A stretch of DNA of 64,000 bases from Trichaptum fuscoviolaceum (GCA_910574455.1 CAJSYZ010000012.1:427317-491316); one strand, 5' to 3'. Counted from the first letter of the stretch, positions 10,867 through 23,052 are shown. Program-made: numbers and translations. The notes: generated by a model not told the origin, from the letters alone.

Positions 10867-13560
10867 ATGGATCCGTCCATCACCTCGACCCCTCAAGCCA
10901 AAGGGACAGCCCCGTACGCCGAGTTCAATATGGACCACCAGTCAGTATTCATTTTAGTATTTTTACCAATGATCTTCTTATTAAAGACTACTGTTATACG
11001 TTTTCCAGCGCAGGATCTCCGAGAAATATTCAGAGAGTCGAGACTGACCTCGAAAAGTCGACTCAATCTGTTCATATCCTTCCTTTGCTAAAAGCCTTTC
11101 TTGCCGAAGTCTTGCTAGAATGCAAGAACACGGATACAAAAGATGATCCAGAGTTTTTGAAAGGTGTTTTGAAGGAAAGCAATAAGCTTTTCAGTCAGAT
11201 GCTTCGTGACGCTATAGACTTTTGTAATGATCAGAAGAACAAAAACCGTGCCAAACTAATGAAGAATCTTGATGACTAGTATGTACCTCCTTGCTTTTAC
11301 CGGTGTGATGGCGACTCATAATCTTATAGTGCAAATCAGCCATACGAGAAGCAAAGATACCAACCTTTTGCGAGTGCTTTGAACACGATCCTTAGCGAGT
11401 TTCAAGACAAAACCTATGGGCCAATTCCCAAACCAAGTACACGGCCGAACAAAGAAAACTTGATATTCATGCCCAACGACCCGCACTCAATTGAGTCGAC
11501 GCATTTGCGGAACGACTGTCCACAATCTATACGAAAGCCCGATATAGTTGCTGTCCATACGTCCTATCTTTGCAAGGTCGACGATACACTCAAGAAAGAA
11601 ACCTTCAATAAGGTGGCAAAACTAATATCCGAGAATGCTATAACGGCGAACCCCGAAAATCCTCTCGAATGGACTAATGTACACCAGCCTTGGGAATTCA
11701 AAGTGAAGGACAGACACTTGGAAAAACCTCCCCGTATAAAGTGGGCTGTCAGGAAATTGCTTCGAGATCTGTACGAGAAAGATACAGAAGTTAGCCGCAA
11801 GCGTACTCGCGATGCAGATGCTAGCCAAGCAAACGAAAACCCAACCTCAAGGGCAAAGTCTTCTCGCAAATCCCTATACACCAGTGTCCATACCAGCATA
11901 CTTCCCGAAGAGTCATCAAATGTTCGCAAGCCACCAACGGGGGTGCCGACACTGCCGACTAGAACGCAATGCGCATATTATGGCATCGAGCGGAGCTCTT
12001 CTGTATGGCACGCCACCTATGGCTCAGTTGTCTTGGTCGAAGGTCATTACTTTCAATTTCTTCACTGACTGTCGTCAAAGCTGATATATTGTTGTTAGAT
12101 ACTAAGCTTTCAGTGCGCCGGTTTGATGCACAAAGTTGTATTGAAAGCGAGGACTTCGATATTTTTCAGTCCCTCCCTCTTTTCGTTGTAATGATTGCTA
12201 TTTTTCAACGCTTTAGCCTTCATACATGGGGACTGACTGAAAAGGACGCAATGAAAGTGAAGGTCGACAATAAGTCCTTTCGCCTCGCCCCCACAGAAAC
12301 GCCTTTTCAGCTCAATGGCCGGAGAACAACCGGGACTTCTGCAATTTACGACGACAATGCTCCAGATGACGATGTGAGCTCCTCCGAGTCAAGTACTAGT
12401 AGCCGTGGCAATGACGAACGTCATTCTACAACTGATGCACTTCGTGGAAATCCCGATGAATGGGAGAACGGCATGCCACTCTTCTTCAAATCGTATTGGG
12501 TCGAATGCGCCCGGAATCCAGAGCACCACTTCATCTTTGAAACACACAAACGAGCAAACACCATACTGCCTGAGAGATATCGAAGAATGGTCACTGATCA
12601 CATCCCGACAGTTATAGCAGCTCAAGTGTGCAAAAATGACACGACCGCGAGATTCCGTCTATTTCTCAGGTTTGCCGGCGCATTTCCGCATCTAAATGTT
12701 GAATATATACAGGCGCATGCACGGGTTCGGGTATGGATAGTTATGCCCCGACTTCGGGCAATCCATAAGCTCGAGCCCTCTCAGTTTATGAAAGTGCTTT
12801 GGGATAGTATTCGATGTGAGCAAGCCCATTCATTCCTAAACCGCTTGATATTATCATTGCCTAACATGTTCTCATTATAGGCCACTACCTAATGTGGAGA
12901 TCTGGTATTGCGCACGGCGATATTAGCCTCACAAACCTTATGTATCGTATAGTCGACTCTGAGTTGGTCGGTATGCTCAACGACTTCGACTTGGCTGCAA
13001 TAATGGAACCTGGTGCTCGCTCTCCTCCAAAAATAGGTTGGGAACGGACCGGAACTCTACCTTTTTTGGCTCTGGATTTGCTCCGGTATCATTCAGGGGA
13101 AATAGGCAGACGGTACCGACATGATCTTGAGTCATTCTCGTGGTGTCTACTATGGGAAATGCTCATCGAACCTAGCTCTACGTGGACGGAGGGGACTCTC
13201 AAGGAAGTCCTTGATTCTAGGCACTCTGTCATGAGTGCGATTGGTGAGCAGACTGTTTTCGTCAGACCTGCGTGGAGCCGTGACTTCAAAATCGTTGCAA
13301 ACTGGTTTCGGAGTTGGCATAACTACAACGCGGCAATAGATCTCGAGATATCGGACAAAGACTCGTCAATTGACAGTGTCATTACGATTCCAGAGGTGGT
13401 TGCAATACGCAACAAGAAGGATGATGATACAGACGACACCGTTCATATCAAAGCCGCCGTAGCGGCTGTAAAGAATGCCCGAGGCAGTAATATATTGGGA
13501 ATTCCCGCTCTGGTCGATACGACGTGGATTGATGTAGTATTAGAGCCAACAGCGTCCTAG
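10867..13560 (+). CDS. FunK1-type fungal protein kinase, copy B
   Basis: Five exons (10867-10940, 11009-11278, 11330-12042, 12099-12815, 12881-13560) sum to 817 residues with consistent phases. The start is MDPSITSTPQAKGTAPYAEF. The N-terminal half contains LLKAFLAEVLLECKN, ALNTILSEFQDKTYG and a Ser/Lys/Arg-rich linker (SRKRTRDADAS). The kinase part has TILPERYRRMVTDHIPTV, the catalytic loop IAHGDISLTNLMY (HGD) and NDFDLAAIMEPG, then ERTGTLPFLALDLL and SFSWCLLWEML. The Asp residues for catalysis and metal binding are present, so it could be active. It belongs to a subfamily distinct from A and C (acidic SSSESST insert before the kinase core). Introns fall at the same places as in A. Its mirror copy is B' at 23146-25824. 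Confidence 0.85.
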
Positions 13561-14073
13561 GTCTCTTGACTTCTTATAAATTATATCATAACTCTTCCAT
13601 TATGATTATTCAAGTGTAGAATTGAAGATAATGCAGACTCTGAAAGTGAAAAACAAGTATGATCCGCCAGAAGGTAATAAAATCTGAAAACGTCAGTGAG
13701 ACGCTGCAGACGTATCCTCTCTTACACAATCACCTTCACTACTTCCCCGACAACACACATTAGCTACAGTGTCTCTGATCTCTCTAAAACTCATCAAATA
13801 CTATCATATATCTCTCATTACTACACTAAAAGATCCTCCAGTTACATAGTGCTATGTGAGTGTGTCAGACTTGAAATGGTTTTGTATGCCATTGCTAGTA
13901 AGATGATAATATTGTTGCATCGATATATGGCAATTGTCCACAACATCTTTTGTACATTAGTATCATATTGTGTATTTGAAAGATGTACTACACATGTACT
14001 ACCTAAAAGGCGTCTTACATTCGTCCTATACATACAAATAAATATATGTTATCTATGTATGAAAAATCCCAAA
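13561..14073. other. Intergenic region between B and C
   Basis: AT-rich, convergent 3' flanks of B and C. It matches 21254-21762 plus 23062-23145 in the right arm, where a transposon has split it. The uninterrupted target site of that transposon (complement of CTTGTTTTT) is at about 13650-13658. Confidence 0.55.
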
Positions 14074-16327
14074 TCACGATAATAGTGTCTGTTTTATATG
14101 GCAAATATAATCAAGGTTAAGCCTGAAAGTAAGTATCTCAAAAGCACGCATGAACCACATGAATATGAGCTTGAAGTACGGGTACCACTCTCGTTTGACG
14201 TGTACGACCTTGCTTCCGATACGAGCCACGTAGGCAGTCTTACAATCATGCTCTTCCACGATTGTTTTCGCTGTCCAATTCGGATCTTCTTTCAGCATCT
14301 CCCACAAGAATCGCCACGCGAAAGACTCTAGATCGTGTCGATATCGCCGCCAGAATGGTTCGTCTTGATCTTGAAGAAGATCTAACGCCATGAAAGGTCT
14401 CGTGCCTGCACGTTCGTACCCGTCAATCACCGGGGTACGATCACCGGGCTCCATGACTGACGCCAAGTCAAAGTCGTTGAGAACACCAACTAGATCTCCA
14501 TCGGAATCGAAGTACATTAGGTTGTTAGAGCTGATATCTCTGTGTGCAATTCCAATTTGCCAGAGAAGATAGTGACCTGAACGTCTATAAGTAAGCGACA
14601 TAAAAGTGTTACAATACGAGATCACTTACATCGAAGAAGTTCCCAGAATATCCGCCAAAACGTTACAGGCGGCAGATTTTGCAGAACTTGGAGTTTACGG
14701 GTCACCATACACACTCTAACGCGAGACTCCTTTAGAATATCATCCTCGGTTAGTTGCGTAAACCCGCCTGCGGCCTTGATGAGTAGTCGAATAATAGCTG
14801 TCGACTCGGACTTGCATTCTTCCGAAGCAACGACTTTCGGAACGTGATCTGTAACCATCTTCCGGTACTTCTTGGGAAGGAGAGAGTTTGCGCGCTCGTG
14901 TATGACACCAATGATGTCTGGCTCCTTGCGATCGCTGCACTTCACGTAGCTTGATTTGAGGAAGAGCGGGGGGCTGTTGTTCAGGGGCTGCGTCTCTATG
15001 CTCGTTGAGAAGGGCACAGCGGTAGCCCCGAACGTCCGCCGTCCAGCAAACTCGAACGCGCAGTCCATCTCCGAGTCTAGGAAGAAGAATTCGTTGCCAA
15101 CCTTGACCTTCGCTGGGTTGTCTATGCTCAGACCCCACATACGTTTATCAAACCGTTGTAGGACCAAAAGCAATAGTACGAGAATGGGCGTTTGTTCCAC
15201 GATATCGATATTCTCGCTCTCGATGCAACCTCCTACATCATACCAGCGAAGCGATAACTTGGTATATAAGGAAAGCTGTCAAAACGAAAACATCAGGGAG
15301 AAAAGTTATGATGGCTCACCTTCGAGCTGGACTGTCATGCTGTGTGAGATATACCATCCCGCAGAAAGTCGCTCCGTTGCATAATAGGCACAACGAATCT
15401 CCGGCAGAAGGCTACCCCGCCCATCAGTTATCTGAGACGGTCGCCGTTCCGTCTCTGATTGACTACACATCCGTGCTCTTTTGCGCTGCCCTTGTTCTTC
15501 TTCGTCTGAGGGGCGTTTAAGACCATTCTGAATGCGTGAAAGACAAGGTTCGGACGGTTTATCTGGCGAGAGTATCGAAGCACTACACAACGAAAGATTC
15601 AAATCGCAGGTCAGAAGGACGTCAGCCCATTGTAGCCCGGGAGACGCAAGTTCTGATATGCCGTGCTCAGCATTGAGGGCCACCCCGTCCTCAAATCGCA
15701 TGTCCTTGCGATCTTTGAAAGCGCGGTGCAAAGTAGACGTGAAAGCGGTTACGATGTCAGGCGTTCGTTTGGACTTGGACATGTGCTCTCGGATGTGCTT
15801 GGATTCCAAAGACAGCTGATCGTTGGAGATGAAAATGAGTTCATCTCCACCGGTCTGTTCGCTTGGAACAGAAAGGTCTCCAAACTGACGGGACCGAAAC
15901 TCGAGAAGAATGGTGTTCAAAGCTGTTGATAGAGGGTTTAATTGATTCTTCTCTCCCCCTTTCAAAATGCTGAGGAACAATAGATGAGTGCTGATAGAAT
16001 CATGCCAGTCTGGAGTACGTACCATTCACGAATGTGTCGTCTCATGTCCAAAGATGTCTGATTACTGTCATCGGAACAGAAGTCCGTGGCTTCGCGTAGC
16101 ATAAGATCTAGTAGCCCCTTGAACTAGCTAATCTTCTCTGGATAAGCTGACTTGCATGTATCTTCAATCGTATTGCATAAAAGTTGCCGTGCGAGAAGAG
16201 CGTTGAGAAAAGTTGTAAAGTCGACCTTCTTAGCCTTCCTAACGCCTCGGGCAATGCTCCGTATTTTGCGAGGTTGCCATGTGTGAGAAGAATCTGAGGA
16301 TCGGGAGTAATGCCAGTGATTGCTCAT
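14074..16327 (-). pseudogene. FunK1-type kinase, copy C, broken by a stop codon and a 3' deletion
   Basis: Same exon layout as C', starting MSNHWHYSRSSDSSHTW. In exon 1 a CAG codon of C' is TAG here (16126-16124), stopping the protein after SAYPEKIS, about 68 residues in. Downstream the frame is otherwise readable: RRPSQITDGRGSLLPEI, LPKKYRKMVTDHVPKV, IAHRDISSNNLMYF and NDFDLASVMEPGDR. After KREWYPYFKLIFMWF the sequence jumps to what is 3' flank in C', a deletion of about 300 bp with its joint near 14152. This replaces the conserved C-terminal region with an unrelated tail ending HIKQTLLS. Starting translation after the stop seems unlikely. Best read as a pseudogene. Confidence 0.85.
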
Positions 16328-16430
16328 TCTGCGCAAGTTCAGTCACGGTGAAGTTTCTATCGGAACAGGAGTGTAAGTAGCGGTGTCGTGGCGAGGGCCC
16401 ACAAAGACATCAGTACTGTACCATGACCCC

Positions 16431-16449
16431 AACCACAACCACAACCAGA
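16431..16449 (-). promoter_or_regulatory. AACCACAAC motifs upstream of FunK1 C
   Basis: Overlapping copies of the complement of GTTGTGGTT, about 105 bp before the start codon of C, at the same relative place as in the other A/C-type copies. Similarity between the palindrome arms ends near here. Confidence 0.4.
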
Positions 16450-16633
16450 ATTTTACACGCCTCTGATTAATAAAATCACCTGAGGTGATCATTTTTTGTC
16501 AGTGGTGAAGTTTCTGTGCGCGGTAGCTCCAGCCTCCAATTGCAGAGATATCTCAGAGTAGAACAAGTGCCCCATGAGTCAACGTGATAGACGGTGAGTA
16601 AACACAATTCGGGCCCGGAAGAGACAAAAGAAA

Positions 16634-16704
16634 AGTTGAACTTGAAGTTCAAGTTCCCACGTGAGTCACCTTTTCAACTTCAAGTTCAAGTTGAAGTTCA
16701 GTGG
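16634..16704. repeat. AAGTTC/GAACTT inverted-repeat cluster around a CACGTG box
   Basis: Two blocks of AACTTGAA/TTCAAGTT-type repeats (16637-16655 and 16675-16699) flank CACGTG at 16658-16663. The cluster is 110-180 bp upstream of the SRA gene start, so it is a candidate promoter element. Mobile-element debris is the other option. Confidence 0.45.
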
Positions 16705-16817
16705 AGCCTGAGATTTCTTAGTAAGCTTCCAATCGCAGCAGGTCATCGTCGCTGCCTCCCTCCGCCTCGACATCGTGCGCTTTCTTCCAGATACCACGAT
16801 CTACTATCTCCAACATC

Positions 16818-17835
16818 ATGAAAACTCGTGCTGAAGTTGATCTCATTCATCTTCGTATGGCCCGGCATCGTGCTACCTCTAGCCCCGTCTCTGACAGCGC
16901 AAGCATCAGCTCGGAGCCAGAGGCTGTGGTCGTACAGCAGAAGAAAAGAGTGACCAAAAAGCGGTGAGGTTGTTGTGCTTCTCAGCACAGCTTGGTATTG
17001 ACTTTGATGACTTGATGCTGAAGGGTGATTCAGTACGGGAACATCGAGGGGGTGCGGGTGGGGGCGACGTTTTCGTTCAGGCAAGTCTTCTGGGTTTGCC
17101 AAATGCAAGGCAATGCTAATGACAGCACGCTCTCGCAGGAAGGACGTCAGTCAGGCGGGCATCCATACGTAAGTGAGCATTGCAGCACTTTGTTCTTGTT
17201 CTGATCCGTTTGTCTAGTCCAATTAGAGCTGGGATTTGCGGAGGGCCAGATGGGGCGCTCTCGGTAGTGTTGTCCGGCGGTTACAGGGACGATATGGATA
17301 ACGGGGACACATTGTGCGTCTGTTGTCTCTTTCTACATTCATAGATGCTAACAAACGCATGCAGCATCTACACTGGCGCGGGCGGGCGCGATGCAACCAC
17401 GGAGGTATGTACCCAGCTGTGGCGACATTCAGATTTTACTGACAATACAACGCAGCGTATCGTGAAGGACCAGAACCTCGACGAGAGGTATAACAGGTCG
17501 TTGGTTCTCTCGCACAAGACCGGAAATCCCGTACGCGTCGTTCGCGGGGCAGGCCTCAACTCGCAGTTCGCGCCATGGCATGGGTACGTTCCCTGCAACA
17601 CGCATTCCAAATGTACTGATCTTTACTGACCTTGTCACTTCGTTAGATACCGCTTTGATGGCTTGTACAGGGTTGTGGGCGTGAAAAAGACGACGGGGAA
17701 GGATGGGCATGTCGTCTGCTCGTTTGAGTTCCAGGTGAGTACACCATCAGCCATTGCATCGTAACTCAACTTAACCTCTCGGTCCCGCAGCGTCTGCCCA
17801 ACCAGCCTGGCATTCCAAGGCGAACGTCCGTGTGA
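16818..17835 (+). CDS. Stand-alone SRA (YDG) domain protein, putative methylated-DNA reader
   Basis: Eight exons (16818-16963, 17024-17080, 17139-17168, 17218-17313, 17365-17404, 17456-17583, 17647-17734, 17791-17835) add up to 209 residues in a closed frame. A basic Ser-rich N-terminus (about 50 residues) precedes a full SRA domain: VIQYGNIEGVRVGATFSFR, DVSQAGIHTPIRAGICGGPD, VVLSGGYRDDMDNGD, FIYTGAGGRD, the thumb-like RIVKDQNLDERYNRSLVLS, KTGNPVRVVRGAG, then YRFDGLYRVVGV, the place of the YDG signature. SRA domains of the UHRF1/SUVH class flip out 5-methylcytosine or hydroxymethylcytosine; that role is inferred here from family. There is no RING, PHD or SET domain. Intron 2 uses a GC-AG donor (GCAAGT at 17081). 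The gene occupies most of the unique spacer of the palindrome. Confidence 0.88.
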
Positions 17836-18719
17836 AGCCAATGAGGCTGCAATCTTAGGTCTAGCCAGAGCCGGTATTTATTATTCGATCTCCGGGACTT
17901 TCTATGCGAGCACAAACATGCTTTCCGACCATTGCTTTCCATCAAGTTTGGTCACACGGGACGACAGACATGACGACGAAGGGTTCTCTGCCTGTGCAGC
18001 TAGCTCAGCGTCACCGCAACACGGAGGGAGACGGTGGTTCCATTGATACGTAGCTCCTATCGTCGAGAGGTTATCAAGACCTATGTGTCGCCCTCTACTA
18101 TCCTCCTCATGTTTACTCATCTATCCTCTACTCTTGATTGTCTTGCTATTGCCCTTCCTATCACCCTATATCCATATGCTTCCTATCTTCTGACCCCGTA
18201 CCCAACTGTTGACCACTGATGAATGTAATCAATAGAAAGGATATGTAAAACAAAACACAATGCAATATGTAGCCCATTATTGTCTATGTTAAATTTCTGT
18301 CGCAGCGCATGATGGGTCCCTTCTGTCTCTAATTAATTGGAGAGACAGTGCTTTCTACGCTGAACTGGCAGAACTCAAGGGGTACCCGGTAACCATTGTC
18401 GGAGTGTAAAGTCACTGACTCTGTCGCACGCACTTCAAGTTACTCACAGCGCCTAGAGCCTTTTCCATCTTGAACCCTCTTTGCTCCTCTCCTCTGGACT
18501 CTTGGACACACTTCTGAACACTGAGGAGGCTGGGGCTGCGACGTGTTAACAAATGTTCAGAATCCTGGTTTTTTGTCCAGGCAAAATTCGTCGAAAGCGC
18601 TACATCAATCACTCAACAAGATAACACAAGAGTTTTCGAAGTCTCGAGAGAACGTGGCGGAGAGAGGTGTCAGAAAGGGCCGAGGCGGACTGATGCCTGC
18701 CGCTAGCTCACCACAGTCA
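17836..18719. other. Intergenic spacer between SRA gene and right palindrome arm
   Basis: SRA 3' flank and pyrimidine-rich DNA near 18080-18200. No supported gene. Sequence from about 18550 resembles the DNA upstream of FunK1 copy 7 (31000-31240), so it belongs to the C-family promoter unit. Confidence 0.45.
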
Positions 18720-18727
18720 ACCAGGCG

Positions 18728-18748
18728 GTTGTGGTTCTAGTTGTGGTT
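18728..18748 (+). promoter_or_regulatory. Two GTTGTGGTT motifs upstream of FunK1 C'
   Basis: Copies at 18728-18736 and 18740-18748, about 100 bp before the start codon, matching the pair upstream of FunK1 copy 7. Confidence 0.4.
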
Positions 18749-18836
18749 TGTGTTTATAGGATCATGTCTTTTTGGGCATTCAACGCGAAACGCTCTGACA
18801 CCTTCCCCATTCCACTTCCGTGTTCACTCTGGCGGA

Positions 18837-21253
18837 ATGTGTGCTCAATCCTCGGCATCTGATAACACATGGAAACCCCACATAATATGGCGGATTGCTC
18901 GATGCGTCAAAACGGCTAGGAAGGTTGACTTCACAACCATGCTCAACGCTCTCCTTGCGCGGCAACTCTTATGGAGTACGAGTGAAGATTCGTGCAAGTC
19001 AGCTTATCCAGAGAAGATTAGCCAGTCCAAAGGGCTACTAGATCTTATGCTACGCGAAGCCACGGACTTCTGTTCCGATGACAGTAACCAGACATCTTTG
19101 GACATGAGACGACACATTCGTGAATGGTACGTACTCAAAGCTGGCATGATTTTTTCAGCACTCATCGATTGTTCTTCAGCTTTCTCCAAGAGGAAGAAAG
19201 TGATCAGTTAGACCTTCTATCAACAGCCTTGAACATAGTCCTTCTCGAGTTTCGGTCTCGTCAGTTTGGAGACCTTCCTATTCCCAGCGAACAAACCGAC
19301 GGAGATGATTTAATCTTCATCTCCAACGATCAGCTGTCTTTGGAATCCAAGCACATCCGAGATCACATGTCCAATTCTAAGCGAACGCCTGACATCGTTG
19401 CCACATATGCGTCTACTCTGCGCCGGGCTTTCAAAGATCGCAAGGACCTGCGGTTTGAGGATTGGGTGGCGGTCAATGCTGAGGGCGACATATCAAAGGC
19501 TTCCTCTCCCGGGCTAAAATGGACTGATGTTCATCTGACCCGGGATCTGAATCTGTCTGGTGCATCAGTGCTCTCGCCAGAGAAACCATCCGAACCTAGA
19601 CTTTCACGCCTTCAGACTGGTCTCAAACGTGCACCGGACGAAGAAGAACATGAGCCTCGCAAAAGAGCACGGGTGTGTAGTGAATCAGAGGCGGAACGGC
19701 GACCGACTCAGATAACTGATGGTTGGGGTAGCCTGTTGCCGGCGATTCGATGCGCATACTATGCAGCGGAGCGACTTTCCGCAGGATGGTATATCTCTCA
19801 CAGCATGGCAGTCCTGCTCGAAGGTGAGCCGTCATTACTTTCATTGCTGATGTCTCAATATTAACAGTTCTCTTTAAGATACCAAGTTATCGCTTCGCTG
19901 GTATGACGCAGGAGGTTGCATCGAGAGCGAGAAGATCGATATCGTGGAGCAGACGCCCATGCTCGTGCTATTGCTTTTGGTCCTGCAACGATTCGATAGA
20001 CGTATGTGGGGTCTGAGCATGGACAACCCAGCGAAGATCAAGGTTGGCAACGAATTCTTCTCCCTCGACTCGGAGATGGACTGCGCGTTTGAGTTTGCTG
20101 GACGGCGGACGTTTGGTGCTACCGCTGTGCCCTTCTCAACGAGCATAGAGACGCAGCCCCTGGACAACAGCCCTCCGCTCTTCCTCAAATCAAGTTACGT
20201 GAAGTGCAACGATCGCAAGGAGCCCGATATCATCGGTGTCACACACGAGCGCGCAAACACTCTCCTTCCAGAGAAGTACCGGAAGATGGTTACAGATCAC
20301 GTCTTGAAAGTCGTTGCTTCGGAAGAATGCAAGTCCGAGTCGACAGCTATAATTCGACTACTCATCAAGGCAGCAGGCGGGTTTACGCAACTAACCGAGG
20401 ATGATATTCTAAAGGAGTCTCGCGTTAGAGTGTGTATGGTGACCCGTAAACTCCAAGTTCTGCAGAATCTGCCGCCTGCAACGTTTTGGCGGATATTCTG
20501 GGAACTTCTTCGATGTAAGTGATCTCGTATTGTAACACTTTTATGTCGCTTACTCATAGATGTTCAGGTCACTATCTTCTGTGGCAAATTGGCATTGCAC
20601 ACAGAGACATCAGCTCTAATAACCTAATGTACTACGATTCTGATGGTGATCTGGTTGGTGTTCTGAACGACTTCGACTTGGCGTCAGTCATGGAGCCCGG
20701 TGATCGTACCCCAGTTATTGACGGGTACGAACGTGCAGGCACGAGACCTTTCATGGCATTAGATCTTCTTCAAGATCAAGACGAACCATTCTGGCGGCGA
20801 TATCGACACGATCTGGAGTCTTTTGCATGGCGATTCTTGTGGGAGATGCTAAAAGACGATCCACAATGGACAACATCGAAAAGCGCGGAAGAGTATCAAA
20901 GGAAGCTGGCCTACGTGTCTTCAATCGGAAGCCAGGTCGTACACGTCAAACGAGAGTGGTACCCGTACTTCAAGTTCATATTCATGTGGTTTACGGCGTG
21001 CGTGGGCTTCATGAATGGCGTAGCTTGTCGCGTGACGACAGTGCATATAGATGGCCCGGGTTTCAAATCGAAGGACGAGGAGCTAGAGTTTTGCAACATG
21101 TTGGAAGAGGAGATTCTGGACAGAGCACATCTGCAGCCAGTGATTGAAGCGGCAAGAATGGTAGTGTGTGATGTAGACGTCGAGGCCATACGAGACAGCT
21201 CTTGGCTTGATGTTAAGCTGCTCTATGAGTCGGACTCACACAACTTTCTTTAA
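18837..21253 (+). CDS. FunK1-type fungal protein kinase, copy C' (intact)
   Basis: Four exons (18837-19126, 19180-19823, 19879-20514, 20568-21253) give 751 residues in frame. It starts MCAQSSASDNTWKPHIIW. Features in order: LLDLMLREATDFCSDDSN, STALNIVLLEFRSRQFGD, basic PRKRARVCS, LSLRWYDAGG, RRTFGATAVPF, TLLPEKYRKMVTDHV, the canonical catalytic loop IAHRDISSNNLMY (HRD), NDFDLASVMEPGDR, RPFMALDLL and SFAWRFLWEML. The C-terminal region AARMVVCDVDVEAIRDSSWL is intact, unlike in C. The donor for the short last exon used by A and copy 7 is missing (CTATGAGTCGG), so translation reads into a slightly different tail ending SHNFL. This is the best candidate for an active A/C-type kinase in the window. 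Confidence 0.87.
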
Positions 21254-21762
21254 TTGCTAGCCCCCCTTTAGTTTCTCAAGATAAAGAACGCTGATTTCGT
21301 CATGCGTGCTTTTGAGGTACTTACTTTCAGGCTAATTGATTATATTTGCCATATAAAACAGTCATTATTATCGTGATTTGGGATTTATCATACATAGTCA
21401 ACATATACTCATGTGTATGTATAGGACGAACGTCATCTTTCAAATACACAATATGATACTAATGTACAAAAGATGTTGGGGACAAATTGCCATATATCGA
21501 TGCAACAATATTCTCATCTTACTAGCAATGGCATATAAAACCATTTCAAGTCTGGCACACTCACGTAGCACAATGTAACGGTAGGATCTTCTATTGTGGT
21601 CATGGTAGTTGTATGATGGTGTTTGGAGGGTTTTGGATAGATCAGAGACACTGTAGCCAATGTGTGTTGTTGGGGAAGTAGTGATGGTGGTTGTGTAAGA
21701 GAGGACACATCTGCAGCGACTCACTGAAGTTTCCAGATTTTATTACCTTCCGGCGGATCATA
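21254..21762. other. 3' flank of FunK1 C'
   Basis: AT-rich DNA matching 13690-14150 in inverted orientation. No gene seen. Confidence 0.5.
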
Positions 21763-21771
21763 CTTGTTTTT

Positions 21772-23052
21772 GGGCAACTAGATTTTAACTTACAGATTAC
21801 CGTGCTACCGCGCAGTACCGCGCAGTACCGCGGGAAATTACCGTGCAGTTCCGCGCGGTTCCGTCGATTTTACCGCCCACTTCAGCGCCATTACCGTCGA
21901 TATTACCGCGCAGTACCTTCCACTTTACCGCGCAGCTAATTTAGACAGCTCCTTGTAAGTAGAGCAGAAATTAGAGAAATAAAACTTCATTTTCTTCAGG
22001 TTTGTGGACTCCTGTATAAGTCCGGGAAACATAGCTCGAATGCCAGCTTGGACTACTGTGGATACGTCAATCAGGTTTTCCAACGAACAGAATTTAGGGA
22101 GCAACATCGAAGTTTATCTTACATTCAAAACACGAGATGCAAAGGAGTTCACATGCTGGGTGTTACTTCAGAACATAATGCACTTTCTCCCTAAGACGGT
22201 CGACAATGCTCTTGTTGTTAGCGGTCCTGATATTGGGAGAATTCTTCCCGTTGAGAGAACGGAAAAAGGTAGAAAAGGTAGGGATCCATGTATTCTTCTG
22301 CGAGAATCAGGTAGCGGACGAAACAAAAAACTTGTGAAATATGGGTTGTCGGAAGTCACTAAAGTACAGAGACTATAACCTAAGTGTGTCAATATTGTGT
22401 GAGTGGCTATTCTCCTCATCGCTTTCATATGTATTCTGAATTTCTCTTGACTTAAATCTACTGCACGGAACTTTCGAACATTACCGCGCATCTACCGCAA
22501 ATTCTCAGGCACAATTCAGGGTCGTGCAAGATTAACATGCAGTTCCGCGCCATTACCGTCGACTTTACCGCCCACTTCCGCGCCATTACCGTGCATTACC
22601 GTTGATTTTACCATGCTACCGTTGGTTTTACCATGCCTACCGTTGATTTCACCATGCCTACCGTTGATTTTACCATGACTTCCGCGCTATTTCACGAACT
22701 TTACCGCTCTTCCATTCAACTACCGCGGACATTTACCGCGCCTACCATACAGATTACCGCCCTTCTTGTTTCTAACTGTATGCCTCTTTGACATGTTTTA
22801 TTCCAGTAAATTCGGAATAATACTGAAAAAAATATATCTTGTATCATACACCCATGGAATTGTGTACGTATTTTTTTTTGTATTTTTAAAAGTTACAATA
22901 ACCCGTAGAACCCTCACCGAAGATGAGAGGGAGACGTGAGAAAGTGGAAGGAACTGCGCGGAAGTACTCGCGGTAATGCTCACTATGGGCGGTAAATCGA
23001 TCGATTTACCATTTACCGCGCGCGGAACCTGCATGTTAAAATCTGTAGGCCG
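21772..23052. mobile_element. 1.28-kb non-autonomous DNA transposon with a 9-bp target duplication, MULE-like
   Basis: CTTGTTTTT occurs directly before (21763-21771) and after (23053-23061) the element and only once in the left arm, which therefore shows the empty site. The ends are imperfect inverted repeats (18 bp, about 13 matching) sharing AGATTTTAAC. Both subterminal regions (21800-21935 and 22485-23030) are packed with TTACCGCGCAGTACC-like repeats, as seen in elements whose transposase binds subterminal arrays. A 9-bp duplication suggests Mutator-like mobilisation, but no transposase is present. It inserted after, or was lost from one side since, the palindrome formed. Confidence 0.8.
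22004..22378 (+). other. Possible captured coding fragment inside the 1.28-kb element
   Basis: A 124-codon open frame after an acceptor-like TTTTCTTCAG. It includes PGNIARMPAWTTVDTSIRFS, EVYLTFKTRDAKEFTCWVLL and ALVVSGPDIGRILPVERTE. The region is less repetitive than the rest of the element and reads like protein, so it may be a host gene piece carried by the transposon. The family is not recognised, and there is no ATG at the start of the frame. Confidence 0.35.

Larger units (their letters stand above)
7312..16450. repeat. Left arm of a giant imperfect palindrome (A-B-C)
   Basis: Gene order and orientation A(+) B(+) C(-) is mirrored by C'(+) B'(-) A'(-) in the right arm. Coding and intergenic DNA both match in inverted orientation, for example the shared CTGAAGTGACG-free stretch is replaced by matching pieces such as CCGGCGTTCTAAG near 7330 and its complement near 29355, the repeat-rich DNA upstream of B and B', and the DNA between B and C versus C' and B'. 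The spacer is 16451-18719. Confidence 0.85.

Noticed and set aside
16594..17108. Open frames overlapping the SRA gene start on both strands
   Set aside because: The eight-exon SRA model explains the coding signal; the others are shadows.
21800..23030. ACCGCG-type repeats considered as a CRISPR-like or satellite array
   Set aside because: Units are irregular, without unique equal-length spacers, and lie inside a transposon with a defined target duplication in a eukaryotic genome.
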